From Thamnocephalis sphaerospora (Eukaryota; Zoopagomycota; Zoopagomycetes; Zoopagales; Sigmoideomycetaceae): 24,343 nt of DNA. The position numbers were made by a program, and so were the translations under genes. The notes under the pieces were generated by a model. That model had not been told where the DNA came from and did not search any database. It worked only from the letters and a program-made list of their open reading frames with translations. The stretch lies in assembly GCA_003614735.1 (NCBI GenBank), contig KZ992644.1:1-24343 (forward strand). Direction: 5' to 3'. Positions 10,461 to 20,017 of the stretch are shown here, one piece after another. Numbering within the stretch: the stretch's first letter is position 1; each line of letters begins with the position of its first letter.

Positions 10461-10638
10461 GCGAAGCGCACCTGTCGTCTACTTGCTTTGTGCTGTCGTG
10501 TTGCGCTGTGAGGCAAAGCCTCTCACAAACCATTTTACATAGGCTTACATTGTTGGCAGGAGCGTTCTATCGACTTTTCATCCTCGCAGCAGCACACACA
10601 GCACAGATCGCCGCGCCGGGTGGAATTTGGGCTGCAGT

Positions 10639-13600
10639 ATGGTGGAGGAGCAGGCGCAGGATAAGACTGCGCTAAACGTGGCAATCCAAGCGAGCCAGCA
10701 GACTATCGACGAGTCGCACGGTAGCGACCTCCACGCAAGTAAGCAGGCGTCGACGCAAAACAAGCAGCCGGCTCTGCCGCCCATATCCGACGACACGCGC
10801 CTGTCCGCTGGTCAGGCGGGTGCGCTTCCATCGTCATTGTCACCGCCACCGCCGCCACCGCCGGTGCTGGGAAACTTGGGTCGCTGGCAGGTGGACATGG
10901 TGCGCTCCAGTGATAATACGCCCATGCTAGCTGCGACGGCCGACGGGGCCGCCGCAAAGCATACTGGCACAGATGCAGGCGCGACGGCCAATGTACTGCC
11001 ACCGACTCTGCCGAGTGCTGGTGTAGTGCGCAACGCCAATGCTTCCGATCCGCCTGCGGCTGCACGCTTTAGCCTATCGGTCCCTGCACTACCGTCTCCC
11101 AACTCATCTGGCGCTTCAGAGCTGCCGCAGCAGCCACCGCCAGTCGACACCTACGCGGTATTGCCGGATGCGGCTGCAAAGGAGCATAGCTACACTCCTG
11201 CCGACTATGCGCCACCAACATCGTTGTCAGCGCAAGCGCCGTCGTACATGGCTGCCACAGCGCCCACACAGGAAACAGCACCCTCTTCGTACGACCGGCC
11301 AAGTTCACATCGCACCTATGACGGCACACGGACCGTCGACAGCAGCTACTACTATCCTGAGCGTGTGGCGGTCTCATCTACGCGCACGTCGCAATACGCA
11401 CCGCCACCGAGCGAGTCTTACGCTGGCGCACAGGCATACCCCTCCAGCGCATGTCCGCCCGACTGTACCAGCGATCATCACAGTCGCGGCTACTACGCGC
11501 CAAATGTGTCGGCACTCAGCCAACCACCGCCGTCCGGCTACTACAGCCGCTACTATTCCACCGCGTCCGGCGAGCATCCCACGCCCAACTCGCTGCCGCA
11601 GGACACCACCTGCCCTGGCTGCCTGGATGGCACCTGCCGCGGGGCTACAGCAGCTTATGCGCGTGGCGCAGACTATGCGGCTGTCCCACCATCGGCAGCC
11701 GACGCATCCACCACGCCGCGTGGCCGCAGCTCGCGCACGATGCAGTATACAGGCGATGGCAATGTGGCATCGGCAGCTGTGCCCAGTGCAGCACCCAGTC
11801 GCACCACGCCCTCTTCCGTCACAGCGGCCGAGTATGCATCGGGAGCGCAGCGGTACTCGGATGCTTATCCCAGCACAGCATCTGGCTATCCTCAAGATCC
11901 ACCGTCTGGCAGCTATTGGGAATCGACGCAGTCGCAGTCGCAGCCCACAGAGTCAGATCCCTATGCAGCTGGCTATGTCACTCAGTCGCGTTACGCCTCG
12001 TACCATGCACCGGCATCAGCTAGCCGTCCAGAGTGGAGTGCATCCCGTACATCAGAAGGACCATCGCACTCGTCCCGCTTTCCCTGTGCGCTTCCCGACA
12101 ACTGCATGTCATGTGGCGCCAATCCGCCTCGCCTGGATCCGGTAGCGGTGAATGCGGCTTTTGATGCGGCGCTGCTTTGCCAGCGCTGTCAGGATCTATG
12201 GTTAGACGGCGGCAGTCGCTGTCGCGGTTGCTCTTGGATACCATCGCGTGATGATATGCGGCGATACGCACACTGTCCGCGGTGCAACACGGCCGGCTGG
12301 ACAGTAGACCCGGCTGCGACGGCGGAACGCGCACGACGGCTGGCCAATGCAGGCGATTATGCACAGGACTATGCGTCGGCGGCTGGGCCGTCTGGACGCA
12401 GTGGCAGCGACGCCAATGGGGCATATTTGGGGTCCGCTTCCAGTCGCCGTCTTGATGGCCCACCTGCGTCAACGTCGTCGACACTGTTGCTGGGCGAGTA
12501 CTCGACCGACTACATGCAGCATGAGTCGAACAGTCGTGTTGGCATCCCTAGCACACCGCGTCTGGTGTGCTTTTCCTGCGGCGGTCATGTCACCGTTGAA
12601 TCGCTGGCATCAGCGGACGCAAGTGGCGGCAAGCTCTGGGGTGATACCGCTGTGCTTTGCGAGCGGTGCCGTGCGCGCTGGCGGAGACACTTTCGGCACT
12701 GTGTTCGCTGCTGCTACGTGCCATCGGAGGCCGAGCTACGCTTGCATCGGCAAGATTGTCCGCGGTGCATGGTAGGGGCCTGGACAGATGACCTACAGCT
12801 GGAAAAGCACGTGCTGGCCGATGAAAGCGAGTACGACAGCGATGAGGGTGACGAAACACCAGAAGAGACGAGCACCGTAGGCAAATCGCATCGTCGTGCA
12901 AGCACGCGCAGCAGAGGACACGAAGCTGGCACAACGCTATCGCGATCTCCAAGACAAGCACGCTACGGACACGATAGCGAGTTTCCCGGCGGAGAAGAGT
13001 ACGCCGATCCCGCATCACCCGGCTCTTCAAAGCGCAGGCGGAGCACGACGCAGTATCAAAGTCAGGCTGTACCGGGAATGGGTGGGTTAAGACTTGATAG
13101 CGACCGTAAGTGATGCATGTGCATGAGCAGCTGACTTACAGCTTTGTCTGCATTGTAGCAGAGTACAGCGAGGGCCTGGCGTATGGCGCTCCCTATGATG
13201 TTACCATGAAGCGCGTCAGGAGCGCAACGTCCGACGGACTTGGCGCGCCATCTGGCTGGCCCCTCTACGCGAGCAGTGGCCAGCATCGGCGCACTTCATC
13301 CTACTCGATGCGTGAAGCGCACATGCATCGGCCGTTGGATGCACCGCCGCTACTGTCTAGTCTGACCGAAATGGACATGGGTCAGGGGCTATCCTCCGCT
13401 CACCGAGGTGCGCTGCACCCTCACGAGGATCGCATGCGCGACGACTGGGAGGACACCGACGGCGATGGCACTGATGGCATGGATATGGGAGGCGAGAGCG
13501 AAGGAGACGAGGCGTCGGCAAAAACCGGTATAGCCATGCGGGCCACGCGCGGACCCGGTCGACCACGCGGTCGTGGCCGTGGCCGTGGTCGCGGCCGTGG

Positions 13601-15854
13601 TCGTGGTCGTGGCAGTAGCACTGCCACCGGTGGCAGAGGACGTGGCCGCGGTCGTGGTCGTGGTGGCTCCACTGGTCGCGGCGCCGCCACTTCCAGCGCT
13701 GCTGCATCTCATGCTACGGGTACACCACAGTCTACCACTCAGCCATCCGATGCCACAGATACGCCTACGCCGGTCAAGCGTGGGCGCGGTCGGCCGCGCA
13801 AATCGGACGCGCAATCCGCGAGTACCATCGAGTCTGGTGATTCGGCATCCGTAAAGTCGCCGGCAAATACCCTGGCGGCTGATCGTGCCGCACGGTTGGC
13901 CGCGCGTCTTGGCCAACATTTGGCATGCAAGTCCTGCCATACGGCTGTTCCATCTACCGATGGCAACCAGGATTCGATTGATTTGCTGTGCCAGGATTGC
14001 CAGGCACGCTTGGACCACCATCACTTCCGCTGCAGTGCTTGCGACTATGTGCCGACCATGGATGAGCTGAAACGTGACCGGTGCCGACGCTGTCCTGGCG
14101 GTACATGGCTGCTGAATGTGGATGCCGCATTGTCGGATCCACGTGCGGTCACAAGTGTACAGCAGCTGCGCAAGGGCAGTCGTGGCAGTGCCGATCTGAT
14201 TGCCAAACTCGCACCGCCAGAATCATCCGAGGGAGCTGTCGACGAGGATGCCTCTGCTACATCCCAAGATATGCCCATATCGGATGCAGGCACCGCGGAA
14301 GCTGCTGACAAGTCGGAGGAGCCGGCTGACGAAAAGCCGAGTGTTAATCAGGGAGAAGGCGCAGCTGCAGCCGCCAATGCACGCGCTCTCGCTCACAAGC
14401 AAAGTGCCAGTCCGGACACGGCACCCGTAGACGACCAAGAAGAGGACGGCGCCATCCATGAGGGGCACAAGAGCGGTTCGGATGGCGACGGGGATTATGC
14501 CGATATGGAGGATGACGATTATGTTGCCGAAAGCCCGTCCTCGATCGGGTCTGGGCGCGGACGTGGACGTGGGCGAGGCCGTGGTCGCGGTCGAGGTCGC
14601 GGTCGAGGACGTGGCCGTGGTCGTGGCCGAGGCGGTGGCGCTGCGACGCCCACTGCATCTGCGGCCGATGTAACGCCTGAAAGCTCTCCTACTGGGCGCG
14701 GTCGTGGCCGTGGTCGTGGTCGCGGCCGTGGACCAGGCCGACCGCCCAAAAGCATTCGCGTTTTCTTTGCCGACCCTGACCAAGCATCATCAGGCACCAA
14801 GGAAGACGAAGCCAGCTTGCAAGAGGAAGACGCTGGCGAAGTCTTGGACGTCAAGATGGAGGAAGCAGGTTCGGCACTCGCCAATGGCGATGCGTCAAGC
14901 GCAGCCAATCCTTCCGTAGATAAGGCGCACGATGCGGATGCCAAGTCACCCTTGCAAGCTGCATTTCCCGATCCCTTGGCCATGTCGGCCATCGCCAGTG
15001 GAGAAACGGACGAGCTTACATCGTCAGCGAGTACGCCGGATGCCAAGCCAAAGCGACAGCGTCGTAGTGCCCATGCACCTGATGCGCTGCCTGCTCCCGC
15101 ACGTCGTTTCCGCCGACGTACTTGCGACTCGTGCGCGGCAGACGTGGAGGCAGATGGTCTGCGCGCTGATGGCGTTGCGCTCTGTACGGCATGCAGCAGA
15201 CGCTTTACGCTGCATCGGTCTCGCTGCACCGCGTGCTCGTACGTGCCGGAGCTCCACGAGATGAAGAAGAAGACGTGCACGCGCTGCCGTGGCGGCACGT
15301 GGCTGTTTGATGTACGCATCGACATTGAGGACGAGTCGGCTCAAGGCGACGAGAACAAGCAACCGCTCGACGCCGATGCTTCACCAGTTCCGCCGCCAGC
15401 CATGCAGCCGGCATCTGACGTGGCAGAAAACGAGTACGCCAATCAGCCTACAGTTGCTGCGCTGCCAACAGCAATGCCGCCGGTCCATGTTCCTGTTGCT
15501 GTACCGGCCCAAGCTGAGGACACGTCCAAGCATGCCGATGCTGATACGGCCGAGACTGCTGCGGCCGTGTTCGACGAAGACACGCCTATGCCAGATGCAT
15601 CAGCTGAGCTGCCTGCGGTTCATGCACCAGCGCCTGCCGAAGATGAAGCAGCCGCCGACCCGCCTGCCGCTGTGGCTGACCATGGCCAGCTCACGCCGCC
15701 TGCACCCTGGCCGCACGCGTCCTTTACCGCCGATGCGCCGCTGCCCTTGTCTGGTCCGATGCCAACATTGCCGCTAGCCAAGAAGCGAAATTTGCCATCG
15801 CCATCACAGCCACCCGCCATCGCCTCCACCACTACACATGCGCCCGGCCTTTGA
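10639..15854 (+). CDS. Large nuclear protein with four eight-cysteine (GATA-like) modules, AT-hooks and Gly-Arg repeats
   Basis: Unrecognised gene. Two exons, 10639-13105 and 13159-15854, joined in phase across a 53-nt intron, give about 1720 aa. Residues 1-480 are disordered (Ser/Pro/Ala/Tyr-rich, with a run of seven Pro near 70). Four modules follow at about 489-554, 644-715, 1079-1139 and 1478-1537. Each is C-x2-C-x(16-26)-C-x2-C-x10-C-x2-C-x(13-15)-C-x2-C-x4-W, with YVP or WIP two residues after the sixth Cys. Eight Cys per copy suggests two Zn ions. The first half recalls a GATA finger (CxSC, LCxxC) but lacks its LWRR core. Between modules 2 and 3 lie Gly-Arg repeats and an AT-hook KRGRGRPRK (1029-1037). 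Between 3 and 4 are two more Gly-Arg blocks, one ending in PGRPPK. Acidic linkers and a Pro/Ala-rich C-terminus complete it. A chromatin or transcription role is inferred from the AT-hook and fingers. The next gene downstream is the heat shock factor, same strand, 918 bp away. Confidence 0.88.
13106..13158 (+). other. 53-nt intron joining the two halves of the Cys-module gene
   Basis: Donor GTAAGT at 13106, branch-like GCTGAC, acceptor ATTGTAG ending at 13158. Splicing joins a phase-1 exon end (C) to CA, forming CCA, and links two long open frames that each carry two copies of the same Cys module. Without splicing, the first frame stops five bases into the intron. The apparent start of the second frame lies inside the intron, so the two frames are one gene. 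A nearer acceptor (CTTACAG, ending about 13141) would put a stop in frame. Confidence 0.9.
13566..13667 (+). repeat. Gly-Arg coding repeat block A
   Basis: Tandem CGT-GGC/CGT-GGT hexamers coding alternating Arg-Gly, in two runs split by a Ser/Thr/Ala spacer, starting near residue 959 of the Cys-module protein. An AT-hook-like GPGRPRGRG leads into it. Arg and Gly codons vary at the third position, so selection or slippage has kept the dipeptide while the DNA is imperfect. Confidence 0.9.
14553..14639 (+). repeat. Gly-Arg coding repeat block B (longest)
   Basis: About fourteen consecutive Gly-Arg units from near residue 1288, followed by Gly-Gly-Gly. Same hexamer basis as block A. Directly preceded by a strongly acidic Asp/Glu/Tyr stretch, so charge flips sharply at about 14550. 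Confidence 0.9.
14694..14750 (+). repeat. Gly-Arg coding repeat block C ending in an AT-hook-like motif
   Basis: Six Gly-Arg units followed by GPGRPPK, an AT-hook-like core, near residues 1335-1353. It is separated from block B by a Thr/Ala/Ser spacer of about 18 residues. Confidence 0.85.
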
Positions 15855-16772
15855 TCGGCCTCTTGCATTATCGATGAAACCAGCACTTGCATCTGCCAGC
15901 CACGCGCCTTTGAGGGGCTCACCGCCTTTTCCTTTGTGTCCGCCTTTATCACGCAATGTGCGTTTATCCATTGCACCATGCCACCTTGCAGCCGATTGAT
16001 CATACCCGCCTTATCTCTTATCACTACGCTGTAAACACATTGATCTGCTACTCGTTATAAAACGCCCAGGCCACACGTGGCCGATTCTTAGTGAGCAAGC
16101 TAGCCCATCGGCTTTGCCATCATCAGAGATGACATCATCTGTTGACATGGAATGACAAATCGAATAGACCATGCGCCGAGAAAAAGTCCGTTTGCATTTG
16201 CGGATTATCCACGCTCGGCATGATCCGCTGATTACCAGATATCCACAAGCCGACGGTGAATAGTCATCTCGTGCAGCCGTCCTACTCTGAGGGCGCTGGC
16301 ATCACTGATGTGCGCCGGCCGGGTTTGCCCGTGGCCGATGCTGGCTGGTAACACGGTCTTTGGTACTCTGCTACCCTGTTTTCTTGCGGTGAGCTTCTCA
16401 ACGGCGACCTGGCCGTGTGGCAGCGTATCGACTTTGCGCAGTAGCCATAGCAGTGGTAGTAGTGGCAATAGTGTCTGAGGGTGGTGCACGTGCATGCGCC
16501 TGCTTTTGCTTTCTCTTGGACAGTCCTTGACGCTGTTTCGCGCCCAACTTATTGCCGCTTTCTTTCTTCTTTCCCAGCCCGCACCCAATTTAACCGCCTG
16601 ATCCCAAGCGATCTACTCTGCCTGCGTTGTTGCTGCCTGTCCAAGGGCACAGCCCGCGACGATCCTGCCTCCTGTACTCTGTACACTACCAGTATCTCAC
16701 CTGTTTTGTTCTACACCTGCCAACGGGCCTGGCGCTTGTCGTGACTACCAGCCTTTTTTTGCCTTGGGCGCC
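15855..16772. other. Intergenic region: 3' flank of the Cys-module gene and heat shock factor promoter
   Basis: 918 bp with no supported gene. A 118-codon minus frame at 16232-16588 has no domain. Pyrimidine-rich stretches at about 16495-16580 and 16745-16760 precede the heat shock factor start. I looked for arrays of nGAAn heat shock elements and saw none that is convincing. Confidence 0.55.
16127..16140. promoter_or_regulatory. CRE-like inverted repeat (possible bZIP site) upstream of the heat shock factor gene
   Basis: The 14-mer AGATGACATCATCT has perfect 6-bp arms around CA and contains TGACATCA, one base off a CRE. bZIP factors bind such sites. It lies about 640 bp upstream of the heat shock factor ATG. 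A 14-mer can arise by chance. Confidence 0.22.
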
Positions 16773-19569
16773 ATGAGTCGACCCAACACTTCGCCAGGCG
16801 GCACGAAGCGTCCTCTGCCGTCAACGCCGCATACACAGTCGTCGGAAGGCGGTGGCCATGGAGCAAAGCGGCGGAATGTAGCGTCCACCGGCACAGACCG
16901 CGCACAGCCGACGCCGCTGCACTTGAATACGTCCACCGCCGCTGTAGCGTCACTGACGCCGCATGCCGGTCATAACAGACAGCTGGACGTAGCGCAGCAG
17001 CCTTTAACGGCCATGCCACCGGCGCTCATTGACCCGCTTGCTGCGTTGCGCCGTCGACCAATGTCCGCCATTGCGCCCATTGCCGACATTCGGCCTACGC
17101 CTGGTATGGCGCGTAGTGGCGGTATTCGGCCTACGCCTACCATTGCCAAGGGTGTTCCAGCGTTTCTGAATAAGCTATACAAGTAGGTGTATGCGCGTAT
17201 GCACGATGCGTAGCCATTGAGAACGGTCAACGGTGCATGGCAATGCGCCGCTGTGCCGTGACACCGTGGCTATGAATGGTCAGCTGGCTAACCACATACG
17301 CCTATACGCATATATCCACGTACTTTGCCGTTGATTAGCATGGTGAGCGATCCGTCTAGCGACCTGATCCGCTGGTCCGACTCGGGTACATCGTTCATCG
17401 TGACGCGCCATGAGGATTTTGCGCGTGAAGTGCTGCCGCGCTTCTTCAAGCACAACAACAATGCCTCGTTTGTGCGGCAGCTCAACATGTACGGCTTCCA
17501 CAAGGTGCCGCACATTCAGCAGGGTGTACTGGTGGCCGATTCGGACGAGGCGGAGCAGTGGGAGTTTAGCAATGCCAACTTTCGTCGTGATCAGCCTGAT
17601 CTGCTGTGCCTAGTGCAGCGGAAAAAAGGCCGCGACACCAGTGCACTGGACGCTCAGGCTCAGATCGGAACAGGAGCTAGCGCTGGCGATGGCACCACTA
17701 AGGGCATCGGCTCCGGAGGTGGTGCGAGTGGCGGCAGTGCGGGCAACGGTGGCAGTGGGTCGGGAGCGCGTGCAGCAGGCATTCATCAGATCCTACAGGA
17801 GCTGGCCGCCGTAAAGAAGCACCAGCTGGCCATCAGTGAGGAGCTCAAGGATATACAGCGGGAGAATCGCGAACTGTGGTCCGAGGCAGCCGTGGCACGT
17901 GATCGTCACGAGCGCCAGCAAGATACTATCGACAAGATTCTGCGCTTCCTGGCGTCGGTGTTTGCGTCAAACAAGCGTTCTCGCAACATTCGCCCACGTG
18001 GTGGCGCCCATCGCCGTCTACTGCTTGGCGATCGCAGTACCAACTATGCTGACGCCGATGTGGACTCGGACTTTGACGAGCTGGGCGACTTTCCGGCAGG
18101 AGTTGAGGCAACCGCCATTTTGGACGAGTTCAATCGACAAAGGGAACGTAGCAGTTCAACGACCAGTATGTCGAGTGCGTCACTGCGGCCAATCTCTACA
18201 CCACCAGCGTTCGAGTCGGGTGGCCTGGATGCCACGGATCGCTCATCGCGCATTACGCCCATCCAGCGCGCGGCATCAATGTCAGCAGCAGGCACGGCGC
18301 CGTTGTTTACCGATCACATAGCGCCCGCGGCTACTTCGGGTAAGCGCACGAGCAAACACACTGATCGTGATACGCGGATTGCATGCTAACCCTGTTCTTT
18401 TGGATCATCTGCTGCGCCACCCAGCTGCCACCAACATGTCGAGCACGCCCATGCCGGGACTCTTGAACGAAGCACAACTTAGGATGATAGGTAGCCGGCT
18501 ACTAACACATATGGGACCGCACTCGACGTCAGCAGCAAAAAGCAATCCCATCAGCACCCAAGCAGCCAACGATAGCACGTCAATGCTGTCGGCTTTGCTA
18601 TCCCAGCCGGATGTGGCCGCTTCGTTGCTTGCCGGATCAATGGGGATGCAGCCGGGCATTAACAATGCAGTGCCAACTGCACCCATTACCACTGCCATGC
18701 CGCAGACTACGTTTGCGCTTCCGAGCGACCCGCTGGCTCAGGCGAACGCTGCCGCTGACGCAGCGACGATATCAGCCAATGTGACACCGGTGCTCAACGA
18801 CTTGCCTACCCTGCCTACCATCACGTCAGAAGAGTCACCTCTACTGCCAGGCCTGAACCCCACACTACCACCCAACGCTACCGAGAGCGCCAACCTGGCA
18901 GGTGGCACTGCGACGGATGCGTATTCAGGCAATGCGCAGGACACAGCGCTCGCGGCATTATCTGCCTCGCCCTATGCTCGGCTGGCCGCTAATCAAGATC
19001 GCGCCAATGGGCTAGTGGCGGGACTGGATCAGCTGGACAGCAGCCTTAATGCCCTTCTGCACCAGCTTGGCCTAGACCCAGCCACCTGCCAGCCTGCCAG
19101 CGGTAATCTATCCGACCTAGGTGCCACACTTTGCCTCACCACCGCGGCCTCGGATACGGTCCCGGCTGTTGCCAGTGTGCCAGCCGAGAGTGGCATTGCA
19201 GCGGCTGGAAACGGTGGCGTGTTGGCTGGAGCTGATGCACACGCGTTGGAATCAGAGGGGGATCTTGACCTCAGCCAGTTTCTCAACGAATTTGACTCTG
19301 CCGACCAGAATCAACTACTGGGCTTGATTGCCAAGGCGGCACCGGAGTTGTATAGCACAGCAGGTGCAACCGAGTCGGGACTAACAGCGGCTGCTCACGA
19401 CGGCGAGGACGATGGTCATGAGAATCATGACGGTGACGAGGACGAGTATGACGAGGGCGACACGAGTGCGGCCCAGACATCACCGACGGCTCATCGTCCA
19501 TCATCCAACAAGTCCGGTACGCCTCTCTCCAATGCCACGCTTGGTATGCACCGAAAGACCAAAGCATAG
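16773..19569 (+). CDS. HSF1: Heat shock transcription factor (HSF family)
   Basis: Trimeric activator that binds inverted nGAAn elements and drives chaperone genes. Exons 16773-17182, 17339-18339 and 18425-19569; introns are 156 and 85 nt; the product is 851 aa. The N-terminus (1-126) is disordered. The HSF DNA-binding domain spans about 127-234: GVPAFLNKLY, WSDSGTSFIV, FAREVLPRFFKHNNNASF and the recognition helix VRQLNMYGFHKV. Intron 1 falls inside this domain after LNKLY. A Gly/Ser linker leads to a long heptad-rich coiled coil (about 285-345, IHQILQELAAVKKHQL onward) for trimerisation, followed by a basic KRSRN patch. The rest is Ser/Thr/Ala-rich, with an aromatic/acidic motif DLSQFLNEFDS (about 752-762), like an activation motif, and an Asp/Glu/His-rich stretch near the end. 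Intron 2 has a clear GCTAAC branch site. The start ATG is the first in the frame (GCCATGA). Skn7 is a less likely alternative because I see no receiver domain. Confidence 0.94.
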
Positions 19570-20017
19570 GCGGCAACGGCGACTGGGCGTGTTTCTGCCT
19601 TTTTTATTTGCTGCTGCACGACGTACTTTTATCGCCGCCCTGCGTCCCGTGATGTCGTTCCCCTTTATGCGTGCTCTGTCGTCCTACTACATGCGCTTTG
19701 CGCTTTTGGCTTGCGCTATATTTCATTGCCTGCTTGACCACGTCAATCGTACAATACGCCTGGTCGCGTGCTTTGCCATATGCAAACACCTCCAAGCACT
19801 ACCATGTATCCTGCAATAGGGCGGTTTTCCCTCAATCTCTTTCGCTGCTCGCCTGCCCTGCTTCCAGCCTCTACGCACTTGGATTGCTTATGGCACGACG
19901 GCGTGTCTGTCTGCGTCGGTTGTTGCCGGCGCTGCTGTTTACTAAAGTCTAGAAAAGCCCATGTACCATTTACCATCACGCGCCGCAAAGACACATATAT
20001 TGCCACCACAAATGCGA
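19570..20017. other. Intergenic region between convergent heat shock factor and CSM3 genes
   Basis: 448 bp between the two stops, so it should hold both 3' UTRs. T-rich patches (TTTTTTATTTG near 19600) and A/T-rich stretches near 19950-20010 could serve 3'-end formation. Short open frames here have no domain. Confidence 0.55.

Larger units (their letters stand above)
6389..10638. other. 4.25-kb region without a convincing gene
   Basis: Lies between the divergent starts of the KH gene (minus) and the Cys-module gene (plus), so both promoters must be here. From about 7150 to 9500 the sequence is richer in A and T than the flanking genes, and open frames are short on both strands. I found no repeat family, transposase, rRNA or tRNA. 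One weak spliced small-gene candidate (7340-8148) and a long open frame without an early ATG (8795-9292) are the only coding hints. From about 9770 to 10500 the + strand is pyrimidine-rich, as often seen just before fungal transcription starts. Confidence 0.6.

Noticed and set aside
11039-12145. 368-codon + strand frame rich in Arg/His/Thr
   Set aside because: Out-of-frame shadow of the long GC-rich exon 1 of the Cys-module gene; composition is typical of a shifted frame.
13110-13160. A separate gene starting at ATG 13110 for the second half of the Cys-module protein
   Set aside because: The ATGs at the start of this frame lie inside a consensus intron (13106-13158) that joins the upstream frame in phase, and both halves carry the same Cys module.
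13566-14750. CRISPR-like or minisatellite array of non-coding origin
   Set aside because: The repeats are 6-bp codon pairs without spacers and stay in the coding frame of a long protein.
14519-15325. 268-codon minus-strand frame rich in Pro-Arg repeats
   Set aside because: It is the antisense shadow of the Gly-Arg blocks and the fourth Cys module; it has no domain, and the sense frame has strong module conservation.
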